A program made the position numbers and the translations under genes. Below are positions 26,970 to 34,599 of a stretch of 64,000 nt of DNA, piece by piece; position 1 is the first letter of the stretch, and each line of letters starts with the position of its first letter. The DNA is taken from the NCBI GenBank assembly GCA_017467105.1, contig JAFTSU010000010.1, positions 1-64,000 of the forward strand, given 5' to 3'. This DNA is from Clostridia bacterium. Lineage in GTDB: Bacteria > Bacillota > Clostridia > Oscillospirales > CAG-272. A model generated the notes under the pieces. The model was not told the origin of the DNA. It saw only the letters and a list, made by a program, of their open reading frames with translations, and did not search any database.

Positions 26970-28391
26970 TCATCTGACCGCATCGTCTATGAACTCGTAA
27001 CCTCTGGAGCTATCCAGCCAGTCGTAATCTCCCATATATTCTGACTCCGGCGGAACGTGTACTATAATTCCTCCAAAGTCGGCAGTCGGAGCGAGCTTAT
27101 CCTCCTGAGTAACGTATTCGTAATATATCCACAAGTCACTGACGTTGCAGTCGGCAAAGCTGTGTAAAAACATATTTCTGAGATTTGAGTCCTCAGGAAC
27201 GATAACGACAGTAGCAACTCCGCCGGCAAACGCGTAAGCGCCGATCGCCGCAACCTTTACTTTGTTCGCTCCGAGCGGTATGGTAAGTTCAGTCTGAAGC
27301 TTGCCCTCTTCGGTAAGTCCAACTATTTTAAGAGTACCGTTCTCCATAGTCTCATAGATGAAGTATTTCGCGTTTTCGTCCTCCGGACCGTCGTATCTTG
27401 AGTTTATACCCGGAAGCTCAGGCGCGATGGGACCGTCAGGCATCTTTGTAAACAACAGATCCTCTAAAAGCCGACGCGTACGGTAGGTAACGCCCGTATC
27501 GTTCAAGTGGTAATTCGTATCGTAGAAATAACCGGCTTCCATAATATAGGTAGAAACCGAGCTGATGATATCACACTCAAGCACCTCGTCAAGATACAGC
27601 TCAAACTCCTCTATCTGCTCTTCGGTGGTGTCCGTAGCTATAGCCAGCTCGTTCATAGGAGCAAAAGTGAAATACACCTCTGCGCCTCTTCTGCGGCAGT
27701 ACTTGACGTACTCATTAACGTAATCGATAAAATCGCCGTCAATGATATCGGTAGAAAACGATATTTGGGTATTCGGGTCATAGTAAAGAGGCATAACGTT
27801 ATTTTCGCGAATACCCTTTTTGATATCACCGTACTCATCAAACGATGAGCTGCTGTATATTCCCTGAGGCACAGTTAGAGGTTTTCCCGCAGCCTCCAGC
27901 TTCTCTGTGGAATGTTTAAATATTCTGCCAAGCATAGACAGTATGCTATCCGCCGAAAATCCGGATATTAGCGAGTAATCGGAGTCGATAGCCTTCAGAG
28001 TCATATCAGAGGAGAAATACATCGAAAGGGTCTGAGCGTCAGTTTCGGGAGCGAGAATTATAATATCGCCCTCGCCCACTGACGAGCGGGAAAGCTCAAG
28101 CATCGCCCTCGTACCTATTGCCGCGTAAAGACCGAAATTGACGACCGGCATACCGATCTGCTCCTCCATAAGAGCTGAGTCAATTCCAAAGGCTACGGAT
28201 GATCCGCCTATAACTACGCACTTCTCTCCCTCAATAGAGCGAAGGCGATCCACCTTCTCGTCCAGAGCTCCCACAAAGGTTTGAGAGTACTGTGACGGTA
28301 AAGATGCGGAAACGATAAACGGAATAGCTATGGGTAATAAAATCGCAATGATTACCGCAAAAATGCAAACAATTGTTTTGATTTTCTTCAT
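26970..28391 (-). CDS. SGNH/DltD-like surface protein with BspA-like C-terminus
   Basis: Exported or membrane-anchored protein of 473 residues with one N-terminal hydrophobic helix (residues ~5-28) and no lipobox. The SGNH-like domain shows the nucleophile block IGGSSVAFGIDS (about residues 61-72) and a C-terminal block with YDTNYHLNDTG, giving Asp and His. This matches the DltD/AlgX-type partners of MBOAT acyltransferases. The last ~110 residues contain a leucine-rich BspA-type repeat (VKVAAIGAYAFAGGVATVVI). It lies 11 bp after the MBOAT gene, in the same operon. The acyl acceptor is unknown. Confidence 0.78.
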   Translation of the reverse strand: MKKIKTIVCIFAVIIAILLPIAIPFIVSASLPSQYSQTFVGALDEKVDRLRSIEGEKCVVIGGSSVAFGIDSALMEEQIGMPVVNFGLYAAIGTRAMLELSRSSVGEGDIIILAPETDAQTLSMYFSSDMTLKAIDSDYSLISGFSADSILSMLGRIFKHSTEKLEAAGKPLTVPQGIYSSSSFDEYGDIKKGIRENNVMPLYYDPNTQISFSTDIIDGDFIDYVNEYVKYCRRRGAEVYFTFAPMNELAIATDTTEEQIEEFELYLDEVLECDIISSVSTYIMEAGYFYDTNYHLNDTGVTYRTRRLLEDLLFTKMPDGPIAPELPGINSRYDGPEDENAKYFIYETMENGTLKIVGLTEEGKLQTELTIPLGANKVKVAAIGAYAFAGGVATVVIVPEDSNLRNMFLHSFADCNVSDLWIYYEYVTQEDKLAPTADFGGIIVHVPPESEYMGDYDWLDSSRGYEFIDDAVR

Positions 28392-28402
28392 TTTTTACCC
28401 TC

Positions 28403-29863
28403 CTAAAACTGAAAATAGATGAACGTGCTCATCATATCCTTGGAGAGCAAAAGTGCCCACGCAAAAAGAATAATCCAGATGAGGTAAACGAAAGAAGCGT
28501 CGCGTACGAGTATATCGGAGGTGTCACGCTCATCCTCATACGTCACCATACGGTCGAGCATAACGAGCGTAATAATGGATAGTGCTGTCATAGCAATCGC
28601 TACAGTATCGAGTCCCATATGAGTCAAGGTGCCGGATATGGTAACGTTCCAGCCTGTCGAGAACAGCTTTTCCATAATGATACCCGCCTCCCCTACGGTG
28701 TTTGCGCGGAAGAATATCCAGGCAAAGCATACGAGGATAAAGGTTACCGTGCGACGAATAAAAGCTATCGGAAGTGAATCCGGACTTATACCTATCCTAC
28801 GGATAAGTGAATTTCTGTACGGTATAGTCAGCGTACCGATGATCTGGTAAATTGCGTGTACGACTCCCCATATAACGAATGTCCAATTCGCGCCATGCCA
28901 CAGTCCCGAAACGAGAAATACAACGAATATATTGAACATCGCTCTCGGCTTTTTGCATCTGTTACCGCCGAGAGGAATATAGAGGTAATCCTTAAACCAT
29001 GTGGAAAGTGATATATGCCATCTGGACCAAAACTCCTTTACGGTCTTAGCCGTGTAGGGATGGTCAAAGTTTTTCATCAGCCTAATGCCCATCACGCGAG
29101 CGCAACCGATCGCTATATCCGTATAGCCTGAAAAGTCGCAGTATATCTGTACCGCAAAGAGCACGGTAGCGATGATTATACCTACAGCAGACGCCGACTC
29201 AACATCATTATATACCGCGTTTACGTAGACGGAAATCAGGTCGGCAACGCAAATCTTCTTAAAGAAGCCTACAAGCATATGCTTGCCGCCCTTTATTCCG
29301 TTATCTACGGTAAACCGATGAGGTTCCTTCAGCTGAGGAACGAGGTTGCCGGGACGCTCTATAGGTCCTGCGACTAGCTGTGGGAAGAAGGATACGAAGA
29401 GCGCGTAAAAGAAGAAATTGCGTTCGGGCTCAACTTCACCTCTGTATACGTCAATAACGTAGGAGAGAGTCTGGAAGGTATAGAAGGATATTCCCACCGG
29501 AAGCAAAAGCTTCATCTCAAAGGCAGAAACCTCTCCCCCCAGCATATTGATCACGCCTGTTACGCTTCCGGATAAGAAATTGAAATATTTGTAGAAGAAC
29601 AGCACTCCAAAGCAAACGATAAGAGTTATCGAAAGCCACAGCTTTTTAACGCGCTTATTATCCGTTCTGGATATAATATTTGACGCGATCCAAGAAATCA
29701 AGGTAGTGCCGAATATCAGCACCGTAAGCTCCGCCTGATAGCAAGCGTAGAAATAGTAGCTCGCCACAAGAAGCATAGGCCACTTAAGCTTCCTTGGCAG
29801 AACGAAATACAACAACGCAACTATAGGATAAAACAAAAGGAATTCCCAGGAATTAAATGTCAT
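28403..29863 (-). CDS. MBOAT-family O-acyltransferase (AlgI/DltB-like)
   Basis: Multi-spanning membrane protein of 486 residues. It contains the AlgI signature LVAGPIERP and the active-site region SGLWHGANWTFVIWG, whose His is the MBOAT catalytic residue. The EFWSRWHISLSTWFKDYLYIPLGG segment typical of AlgI is also present. These proteins move acyl groups, usually acetyl or D-alanyl, across the membrane to SGNH partners. Here both flanking large genes encode SGNH proteins. It overlaps the small membrane gene upstream by 11 bp. Confidence 0.93.
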   Translation of the reverse strand: MTFNSWEFLLFYPIVALLYFVLPRKLKWPMLLVASYYFYACYQAELTVLIFGTTLISWIASNIISRTDNKRVKKLWLSITLIVCFGVLFFYKYFNFLSGSVTGVINMLGGEVSAFEMKLLLPVGISFYTFQTLSYVIDVYRGEVEPERNFFFYALFVSFFPQLVAGPIERPGNLVPQLKEPHRFTVDNGIKGGKHMLVGFFKKICVADLISVYVNAVYNDVESASAVGIIIATVLFAVQIYCDFSGYTDIAIGCARVMGIRLMKNFDHPYTAKTVKEFWSRWHISLSTWFKDYLYIPLGGNRCKKPRAMFNIFVVFLVSGLWHGANWTFVIWGVVHAIYQIIGTLTIPYRNSLIRRIGISPDSLPIAFIRRTVTFILVCFAWIFFRANTVGEAGIIMEKLFSTGWNVTISGTLTHMGLDTVAIAMTALSIITLVMLDRMVTYEDERDTSDILVRDASFVYLIWIILFAWALLLSKDMMSTFIYFQF

Positions 29864-30125
29864 CCGTATGCTCCCTCCTCTTCACTATATTAGAGAAAGC
29901 AAACCTGCTTCCGACGAACACAAACACGCTTATCATATACACAAGCACAGCTTCATCAATGTCAAATTGAAAATACATAAGTGGATAAATCAGAGCAATA
30001 TGTAAAGTCATATTTACATAAGTCAATATTTTGGATACTAATTTCGGAGTAAAACAGGTTGCAATATGAATTGTCAACATTACACATAGAGCAACTAACA
30101 CAAGCGGTGTTTCTAATATTGACAT
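29853..30125 (-). CDS. Small three-helix membrane protein
   Basis: Protein of 90 residues made almost entirely of three hydrophobic helices, ending with the charged tail KRREHTDDI. A strong AAGGAGG site precedes the ATG. It lies 9 bp after the SGNH lipoprotein gene and overlaps the MBOAT gene by 11 bp, so it is certainly part of the operon. It has no recognisable family. By position it could be a small accessory subunit of the acyltransferase, like DltX in the dlt operon. That is an inference. Confidence 0.75.
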   Translation of the reverse strand: MSILETPLVLVALCVMLTIHIATCFTPKLVSKILTYVNMTLHIALIYPLMYFQFDIDEAVLVYMISVFVFVGSRFAFSNIVKRREHTDDI

Positions 30126-30134
30126 AGTTCCTCC

Positions 30135-32468
30135 TTATTTCGTCAGATAATCCACCTTAGTGACGGGGGAATCTACAGCTCCCTTCTCGAAAAGACATCC
30201 GGGAACTTCACCTACGTCAAGAACTCCGTACTTTACCTCCTTGCCCATCACGCCGCACAGATCCTTATAGAGCGCGTAGGTTCTGTACACCTTACCGTAG
30301 TCGTTGGGATGAAAGGCGTTATTGAAGAAATACTTATGATCGTAAACGTAATTTTCTACCTCACCAAGCACCCCGTCAAAGACGTAGGTATCCTCGATAA
30401 GCTTCTCAAAGGCGTCAAACCATGCTGCGCTATCAGCCTGTGCCTCGGGTATTACCTTGCTTGCGTCCATAGGACAGAAGGCAAAGTAAACCTTTGCGCC
30501 CGAGCTTTGAGCCGAGGTAATTGCAGCATTCATATTGCGAACGAATTTCGGATCGTTAAGATCGCACCACGCCTCCGAGGTGCGCCAATCAACTCCACCG
30601 AGCGAACTGTCCAGCTTGCCCTCGTATCTGGAATTGACGCGGTTGTTCAGAGTGATCTGATAAAAGTCACTGTAATTTACGTCGTTGCAATAGCCCGCCA
30701 TCTTGGAGTTGATATATTCGCCATTATGATCCGTCGTTTTATCATTCACGATCTGCTCGTAAACCTTAGCGCTTATAGTATATCTGCCATTCATCTTATC
30801 GTAGACCACGTCCTTGGACGTACCGGCATTAAACTCCGCAAAGGCTCCGAACACGTTCTCGTAGTTCGCTATATCTATATGTCTGTAGAGGTTATACATA
30901 CACTCAAAGTCACGCAGAGATTTCCAATAAAGATATGGCTCTCCCATAGTATAAATGCTGTTTTCGGGAGCGTACAGGATATAGTCGTCCTCGTCGGTAA
31001 AGGCACCCATAGCCTCAAGATATACGTAGCAGTGAGTCGTTCTAGTGGTACCGAAGTTAACAGCGGTCACCTCGCCGTCCATCAGCTTCTCAAAATACTC
31101 CGTGGAGAGTCCGAGATAGGTTGATGAGCCTGCTATTACGATTACACGCGGCTTATCCGGATTTGCCATAATTCTCATAAGTTTTATGGCAAACGCGCCC
31201 TCGGCTGAGGCTGCGTATCTCGGCGCCATAGTCGCGTTGACGTAGAGATGATGGAAGCCGGAGTAGGTAGCCTTGTCAAACACTCCGTTCGAGATATAAT
31301 ACACGGAGTCGGGATAGTAAAGAGTGGAGAGAGAGGAGCAACCGACGAAGGCTCCGTCCTCAATCTTCAGGATAAATCTGCTCAGCACAAGCGTCTCCAC
31401 CTTTTTATTGGTGAATGCGCCGGAGGCAATTGCGGTAACGCGCTTGCCTTCTATGGTCTCGGGTATTGTTACGGTAGTATCGTCACCGGTGTATGAGGTT
31501 ATCACAATACCGTTCTCTGTCCAATGCGGCGCCCTCGTGCTGTCCGTAGAGGACGGCATTGGCAAACGGATATTCTCATATGTGAAATCCGTATGTGGTG
31601 TATCCTCAGACCAAATGCAATAAAGCGTTGCTCCGTCCGTCAGAGCGTAGACGTAGCCGAAGCCATAGGACTCGCCCGAGCCGTCCGGACGGGTATTGAA
31701 TTCCTTAAGCACGTAGCCCTCTCTCGTAAAGCTGCCGTCGTTCCAGAAGGTATGAGAGGAGCCTGTGACCTCGAAATATGAGGTTGAGAGAGTTATCTCA
31801 GCCTTGCCGTCTACTTCCCTTGCCACGTAGTAATCCGAGTGGGAAAGGTTAGTGGACTGCCAATTGATCTGACCGCCATTGGGGTCGTAGACCATTACGT
31901 TTGAATTTTTATAGTTTGCAAATATGTAGCACATACCGTTGATCGCCATATCGGGAGTCAGATCGAATGAAAATTCTCTATCAGATGACACAAGATCTCC
32001 AACTCCAAGCTTTCCGCCTACCGTCCAGCCAACGAACACACGGTTAGTATCTCCCGCATATACGGTTACCGCAGTGCCGACTCTTACGTTTCCCGCGGAT
32101 ATTGACGAGGTGTCAAGCTCGCCGCCCACCAATCTATAATCGTACTCAGCAGAGGTATCGTACCCCAGATCCTCCGCAATGATCTCAACACGCATATCGC
32201 GTTTTACGTTTTCTATGGTAAGCGTGCCCGCCTCAGAGTCATAGACTCCGGCGCTGGCGCTTCTGAACGCCATTGTAGATCCAAGCTGCACGGTAAACAC
32301 CGCCGTACCGCCCTTTTCTACGTACATAGGGTTATCTCCGATCACACTCACGCCCTCTGTGGAGATCAGCGTGACCTTGCACTTCTCATCACCTCCGCCT
32401 CCCTGGGCGCATGCCGCAAGCACGAGGAGTGAGAGCGCTAAAAGGAATATTAAAAGCGATTTTTTCAT
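30135..32468 (-). CDS. Lipoprotein with InlB-type repeat, BspA repeat and SGNH domain
   Basis: Lipoprotein of 777 residues. The signal peptide ends with the lipobox LAAC, and Cys20 should be lipidated. An InlB-like (Listeria-Bacteroides) module lies around residues 240-310 (FTREGYVLKEFNTRPDGSG). BspA-type leucine-rich repeats follow at about 330-410 (VTAIASGAF, KIEDGAFVGCSSL). After them comes a DltD/SGNH-like domain with VIAGSSTYLGLS and FFNNAFHPNDYG. It is the first gene of the acylation cassette, with AAAGGA before the ATG. In the His block an Asn stands where the sister protein has Asp, so activity may differ. Confidence 0.8.
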   Translation of the reverse strand: MKKSLLIFLLALSLLVLAACAQGGGGDEKCKVTLISTEGVSVIGDNPMYVEKGGTAVFTVQLGSTMAFRSASAGVYDSEAGTLTIENVKRDMRVEIIAEDLGYDTSAEYDYRLVGGELDTSSISAGNVRVGTAVTVYAGDTNRVFVGWTVGGKLGVGDLVSSDREFSFDLTPDMAINGMCYIFANYKNSNVMVYDPNGGQINWQSTNLSHSDYYVAREVDGKAEITLSTSYFEVTGSSHTFWNDGSFTREGYVLKEFNTRPDGSGESYGFGYVYALTDGATLYCIWSEDTPHTDFTYENIRLPMPSSTDSTRAPHWTENGIVITSYTGDDTTVTIPETIEGKRVTAIASGAFTNKKVETLVLSRFILKIEDGAFVGCSSLSTLYYPDSVYYISNGVFDKATYSGFHHLYVNATMAPRYAASAEGAFAIKLMRIMANPDKPRVIVIAGSSTYLGLSTEYFEKLMDGEVTAVNFGTTRTTHCYVYLEAMGAFTDEDDYILYAPENSIYTMGEPYLYWKSLRDFECMYNLYRHIDIANYENVFGAFAEFNAGTSKDVVYDKMNGRYTISAKVYEQIVNDKTTDHNGEYINSKMAGYCNDVNYSDFYQITLNNRVNSRYEGKLDSSLGGVDWRTSEAWCDLNDPKFVRNMNAAITSAQSSGAKVYFAFCPMDASKVIPEAQADSAAWFDAFEKLIEDTYVFDGVLGEVENYVYDHKYFFNNAFHPNDYGKVYRTYALYKDLCGVMGKEVKYGVLDVGEVPGCLFEKGAVDSPVTKVDYLTK

Positions 32469-32918
32469 ACTAGGTCCTTTCTATGCCGTAAAATAAGATC
32501 CGCGAAGAGATCTGTAGTTATTTTATCATATTCTGTTCATCATAAAATTAAAGATATTGTGAACAAAATATTAAATAATATAAGTAAAGGCAATTATGCA
32601 CAAAAAACGATCTTTCTTTTGGTGATAAACAACAAAAGGAAGCAATACAGCCTCACTCCCGGCGCCATAGCCTCGCACCTCGGAAGATGTAACAGCGCAG
32701 CCGACAGAGAGCACCCATCCTCACCGTTTTAATAAAAGCTCGCCCCAAGTGATAAGCATCAGCGCAGCCTCGCTCCCGGCGCCATAGCCTCGCACCTTGG
32801 GAGAGCGTACTATTTCCACCGCATTTAAATGCGTTTTTTCGCTAAAGACTACAAAAATATGCCGCGACGAAAAACAGCCGCGGCATATTTATACTGATCC
32901 TACTCGGATCTATACTGA
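32469..32918. repeat. Intergenic stretch with a 36-bp direct repeat
   Basis: No gene is seen. A sequence close to CAGCCTCRCTCCCGGCGCCATAGCCTCGCACCTYGG occurs at 32648-32683 and again at 32765-32800 with two differences, 117 bp apart. Each copy is preceded at a slightly different distance by GTGATAA. The part next to 32468 is AT-rich and should hold the promoter of the surface-acylation operon, but only a -10-like TAAAAT is clear. Confidence 0.6.
32855..32890 (-). terminator. Terminator of the KDPG aldolase gene
   Basis: Twelve-base-pair stem AAATATGCCGCG / CGCGGCATATTT with a loop of about 12 nt. The minus-strand tail reads TTTTTGTAG. It lies about 30 bp after the aldolase stop. Confidence 0.85.
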
Positions 32919-33884
32919 TTATTTCTGAACGATGTGAATAGCGAAGCCACAGATCTCGTCCTTGAAGTATGCGAACTTAGGCTTGCCGGTCTTATCATCA
33001 TAGGTAATGCTGGACTCATCAAACTCAAAGCCCATTCTCTTGAAGTAAGCCATAGCTCTGTCAACGAAATGAGTTTTGATACCGATGTGTCCGTGCTTGC
33101 CGGGACCCTTTGAGGTCATGAACTCAAACGCCTCGCCTGCGAAGATGGACTTGCTGGTGGAGCGAAGGGGCATACCGAACATAAGCTCAAAGAGCTTAGC
33201 TGCCTTGGTTGCCTCCTCGGCATTCTCGTTATTAATACCCATATGAGTGAACTCAAGTCCGAGCATCGTCTTAACCGCGTTTCTGGTAAGAGCGGTGATC
33301 TCGTCCCACTTCTTCTCCTTAACAAGCTCATCCTTAACCATGAAGGATCCGCCGCAGGCAACGATCTTGCCAAACTTCAGATACTCGAGAAGATTGTCAG
33401 CGTTGATACCGCCGGTAGGCATAAAGGTAAGCTGACCGTAAGGAGCCGCCATAGCCTTGAGCATCTTAAGGCCGCCCACAGCTTCTGCCGGGAAGAACTT
33501 AACAGTGGAAAGACCAAGCTCAAGCGCCGCCTCTACGTCAGAGGGATTTGAGCAGCCGGGGAGCATAGGAACTCCCTTGGAAAGACAGTAGGAAACAACC
33601 TTGGGATTGAGACCGGGAGATACGATAAACTTGGAGCCTGCAGCGATAGCCGCATCTACCTGCTCGGTAGTGAGAACGGTGCCGGCGCCTACGAGCATAT
33701 CGGGATATGCATCGGTAATGTTCTTAATAGCCTCTGCCGCGCACTTTGTTCTGAAGGTGATCTCCGCTGCGGGAAGTCCGCCGTCAATAAGCGCCTTTGC
33801 AAGAGGAACTGCGTCATCGGGATTCTCTATCTTGATTACGGGAATCAGACCGATGGAATAAAGCTCTGAAATCATTTTGTCCAT
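32919..33884 (-). CDS. KDPG/KHG aldolase fused to a VOC (glyoxalase-like) domain
   Basis: Fusion of 321 residues. The first ~210 residues are a class I KDPG/KHG aldolase with the catalytic Glu in AAEITFRT and GAGTVLTTEQ. The Schiff-base Lys is in LSTVKFFPAEAVGG, and the phosphate-binding TGGINADN follows. The remaining ~110 residues (from FTHMGINNENAEEATKAAKLFE) form a VOC domain with paired beta-alpha modules. The aldolase cleaves 2-keto-3-deoxy-6-phosphogluconate to pyruvate and glyceraldehyde-3-phosphate. What the VOC part does is unknown; it could bind a metal or sense substrate. It is a single-gene unit. Confidence 0.88.
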   Translation of the reverse strand: MDKMISELYSIGLIPVIKIENPDDAVPLAKALIDGGLPAAEITFRTKCAAEAIKNITDAYPDMLVGAGTVLTTEQVDAAIAAGSKFIVSPGLNPKVVSYCLSKGVPMLPGCSNPSDVEAALELGLSTVKFFPAEAVGGLKMLKAMAAPYGQLTFMPTGGINADNLLEYLKFGKIVACGGSFMVKDELVKEKKWDEITALTRNAVKTMLGLEFTHMGINNENAEEATKAAKLFELMFGMPLRSTSKSIFAGEAFEFMTSKGPGKHGHIGIKTHFVDRAMAYFKRMGFEFDESSITYDDKTGKPKFAYFKDEICGFAIHIVQK

Positions 33885-33958
33885 GAGTATTCTCCTTAAA
33901 ATATTATTACTAACTTATTATACAATAAATTGAACGCTATCAACAATTGCATATATTG

Positions 33959-33987
33959 CTCTTGGCATTGCAATAATTGACCAAGAG
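33959..33987. promoter_or_regulatory. Operator-like inverted repeat between divergent genes
   Basis: CTCTTGG (33959-33965) and CCAAGAG (33981-33987) form a 7-bp inverted repeat separated by 15 bp. It lies between the divergent aldolase and response-regulator genes, upstream of both promoters. Confidence 0.35.
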
Positions 33988-34006
33988 AACAAGCTTTTTC
34001 GGGCGC

Positions 34007-34035
34007 TTGACAAAAAGCGGCATTTGATGTATAAT
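34007..34035 (+). promoter_or_regulatory. Sigma-A promoter of the regulator-addB operon
   Basis: TTGACA (34007-34012), a 17-bp spacer and TATAAT (34030-34035): a full consensus match, 35 bp before the regulator start codon. Confidence 0.88.
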
Positions 34036-34069
34036 TATCCTAATAAATTAGAATTCTAAAGGAGACGCT

Positions 34070-34594
34070 ATGCTACCGCTTATCCGTGTCTTAACAGATG
34101 ACGATTATCTGTGGCAAAAAATATTTCTCGCCCTTCGCGGTGTGGCAGGCTGCGAGCGTGTCACTACACTTGATGGTGGCGCCCTCAACGTATACGACCC
34201 AAGAGCAAGCTACGTGGGAGAGATACCCGACGGGTCCATTACGCTCGGAGTGGACGTCCCCCTCCCCTTCACCTACGCGCAGCTCATTGACGCAATAGAG
34301 AAAAAGGGGGGAAATAACAAAAAAATCTTGACACGGGGTGACCGTTGCGCATATTTAAGAGGAGAACGCATACCGCTCACGGAGGTTGAGGGAGCGCTGC
34401 TTGACGCTCTGATGGACAGAAGCGGCGAATTTATCAGCCGCGCAGAGCTTATGGATCTTGTCTGGCACGGAGAGGCGGAGTGCGGTGTGCTGAACGTCTA
34501 CGTTCACTATCTTAGGCAGAAGCTTGAGCGAGGAGAAAAAATTATTATTTCCTCAAGATCAGAGGGATATAAAATCGACGGGAGGTTCATTTAG
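34070..34594 (+). CDS. OmpR/PhoB-type winged-helix regulator with degenerate receiver
   Basis: Protein of 174 residues. The C-terminal ~90 residues match the OmpR/PhoB winged helix (LTEVEGALLDALMDRSGEF, SRAELMDLVWHG, NVYVHYLRQKLE). The N-terminal ~80 residues look like a shrunken receiver: acidic residues DDD near the start resemble the acidic pocket, but no phosphorylatable Asp or conserved Lys is seen at the expected places. It may respond to something other than phosphorylation. No histidine kinase gene is near. Only 5 bp separate it from addB, so it is co-transcribed with addB. Confidence 0.82.
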   Translation: MLPLIRVLTDDDYLWQKIFLALRGVAGCERVTTLDGGALNVYDPRASYVGEIPDGSITLGVDVPLPFTYAQLIDAIEKKGGNNKKILTRGDRCAYLRGERIPLTEVEGALLDALMDRSGEFISRAELMDLVWHGEAECGVLNVYVHYLRQKLERGEKIIISSRSEGYKIDGRFI

Positions 34595-34599
34595 ATTAT

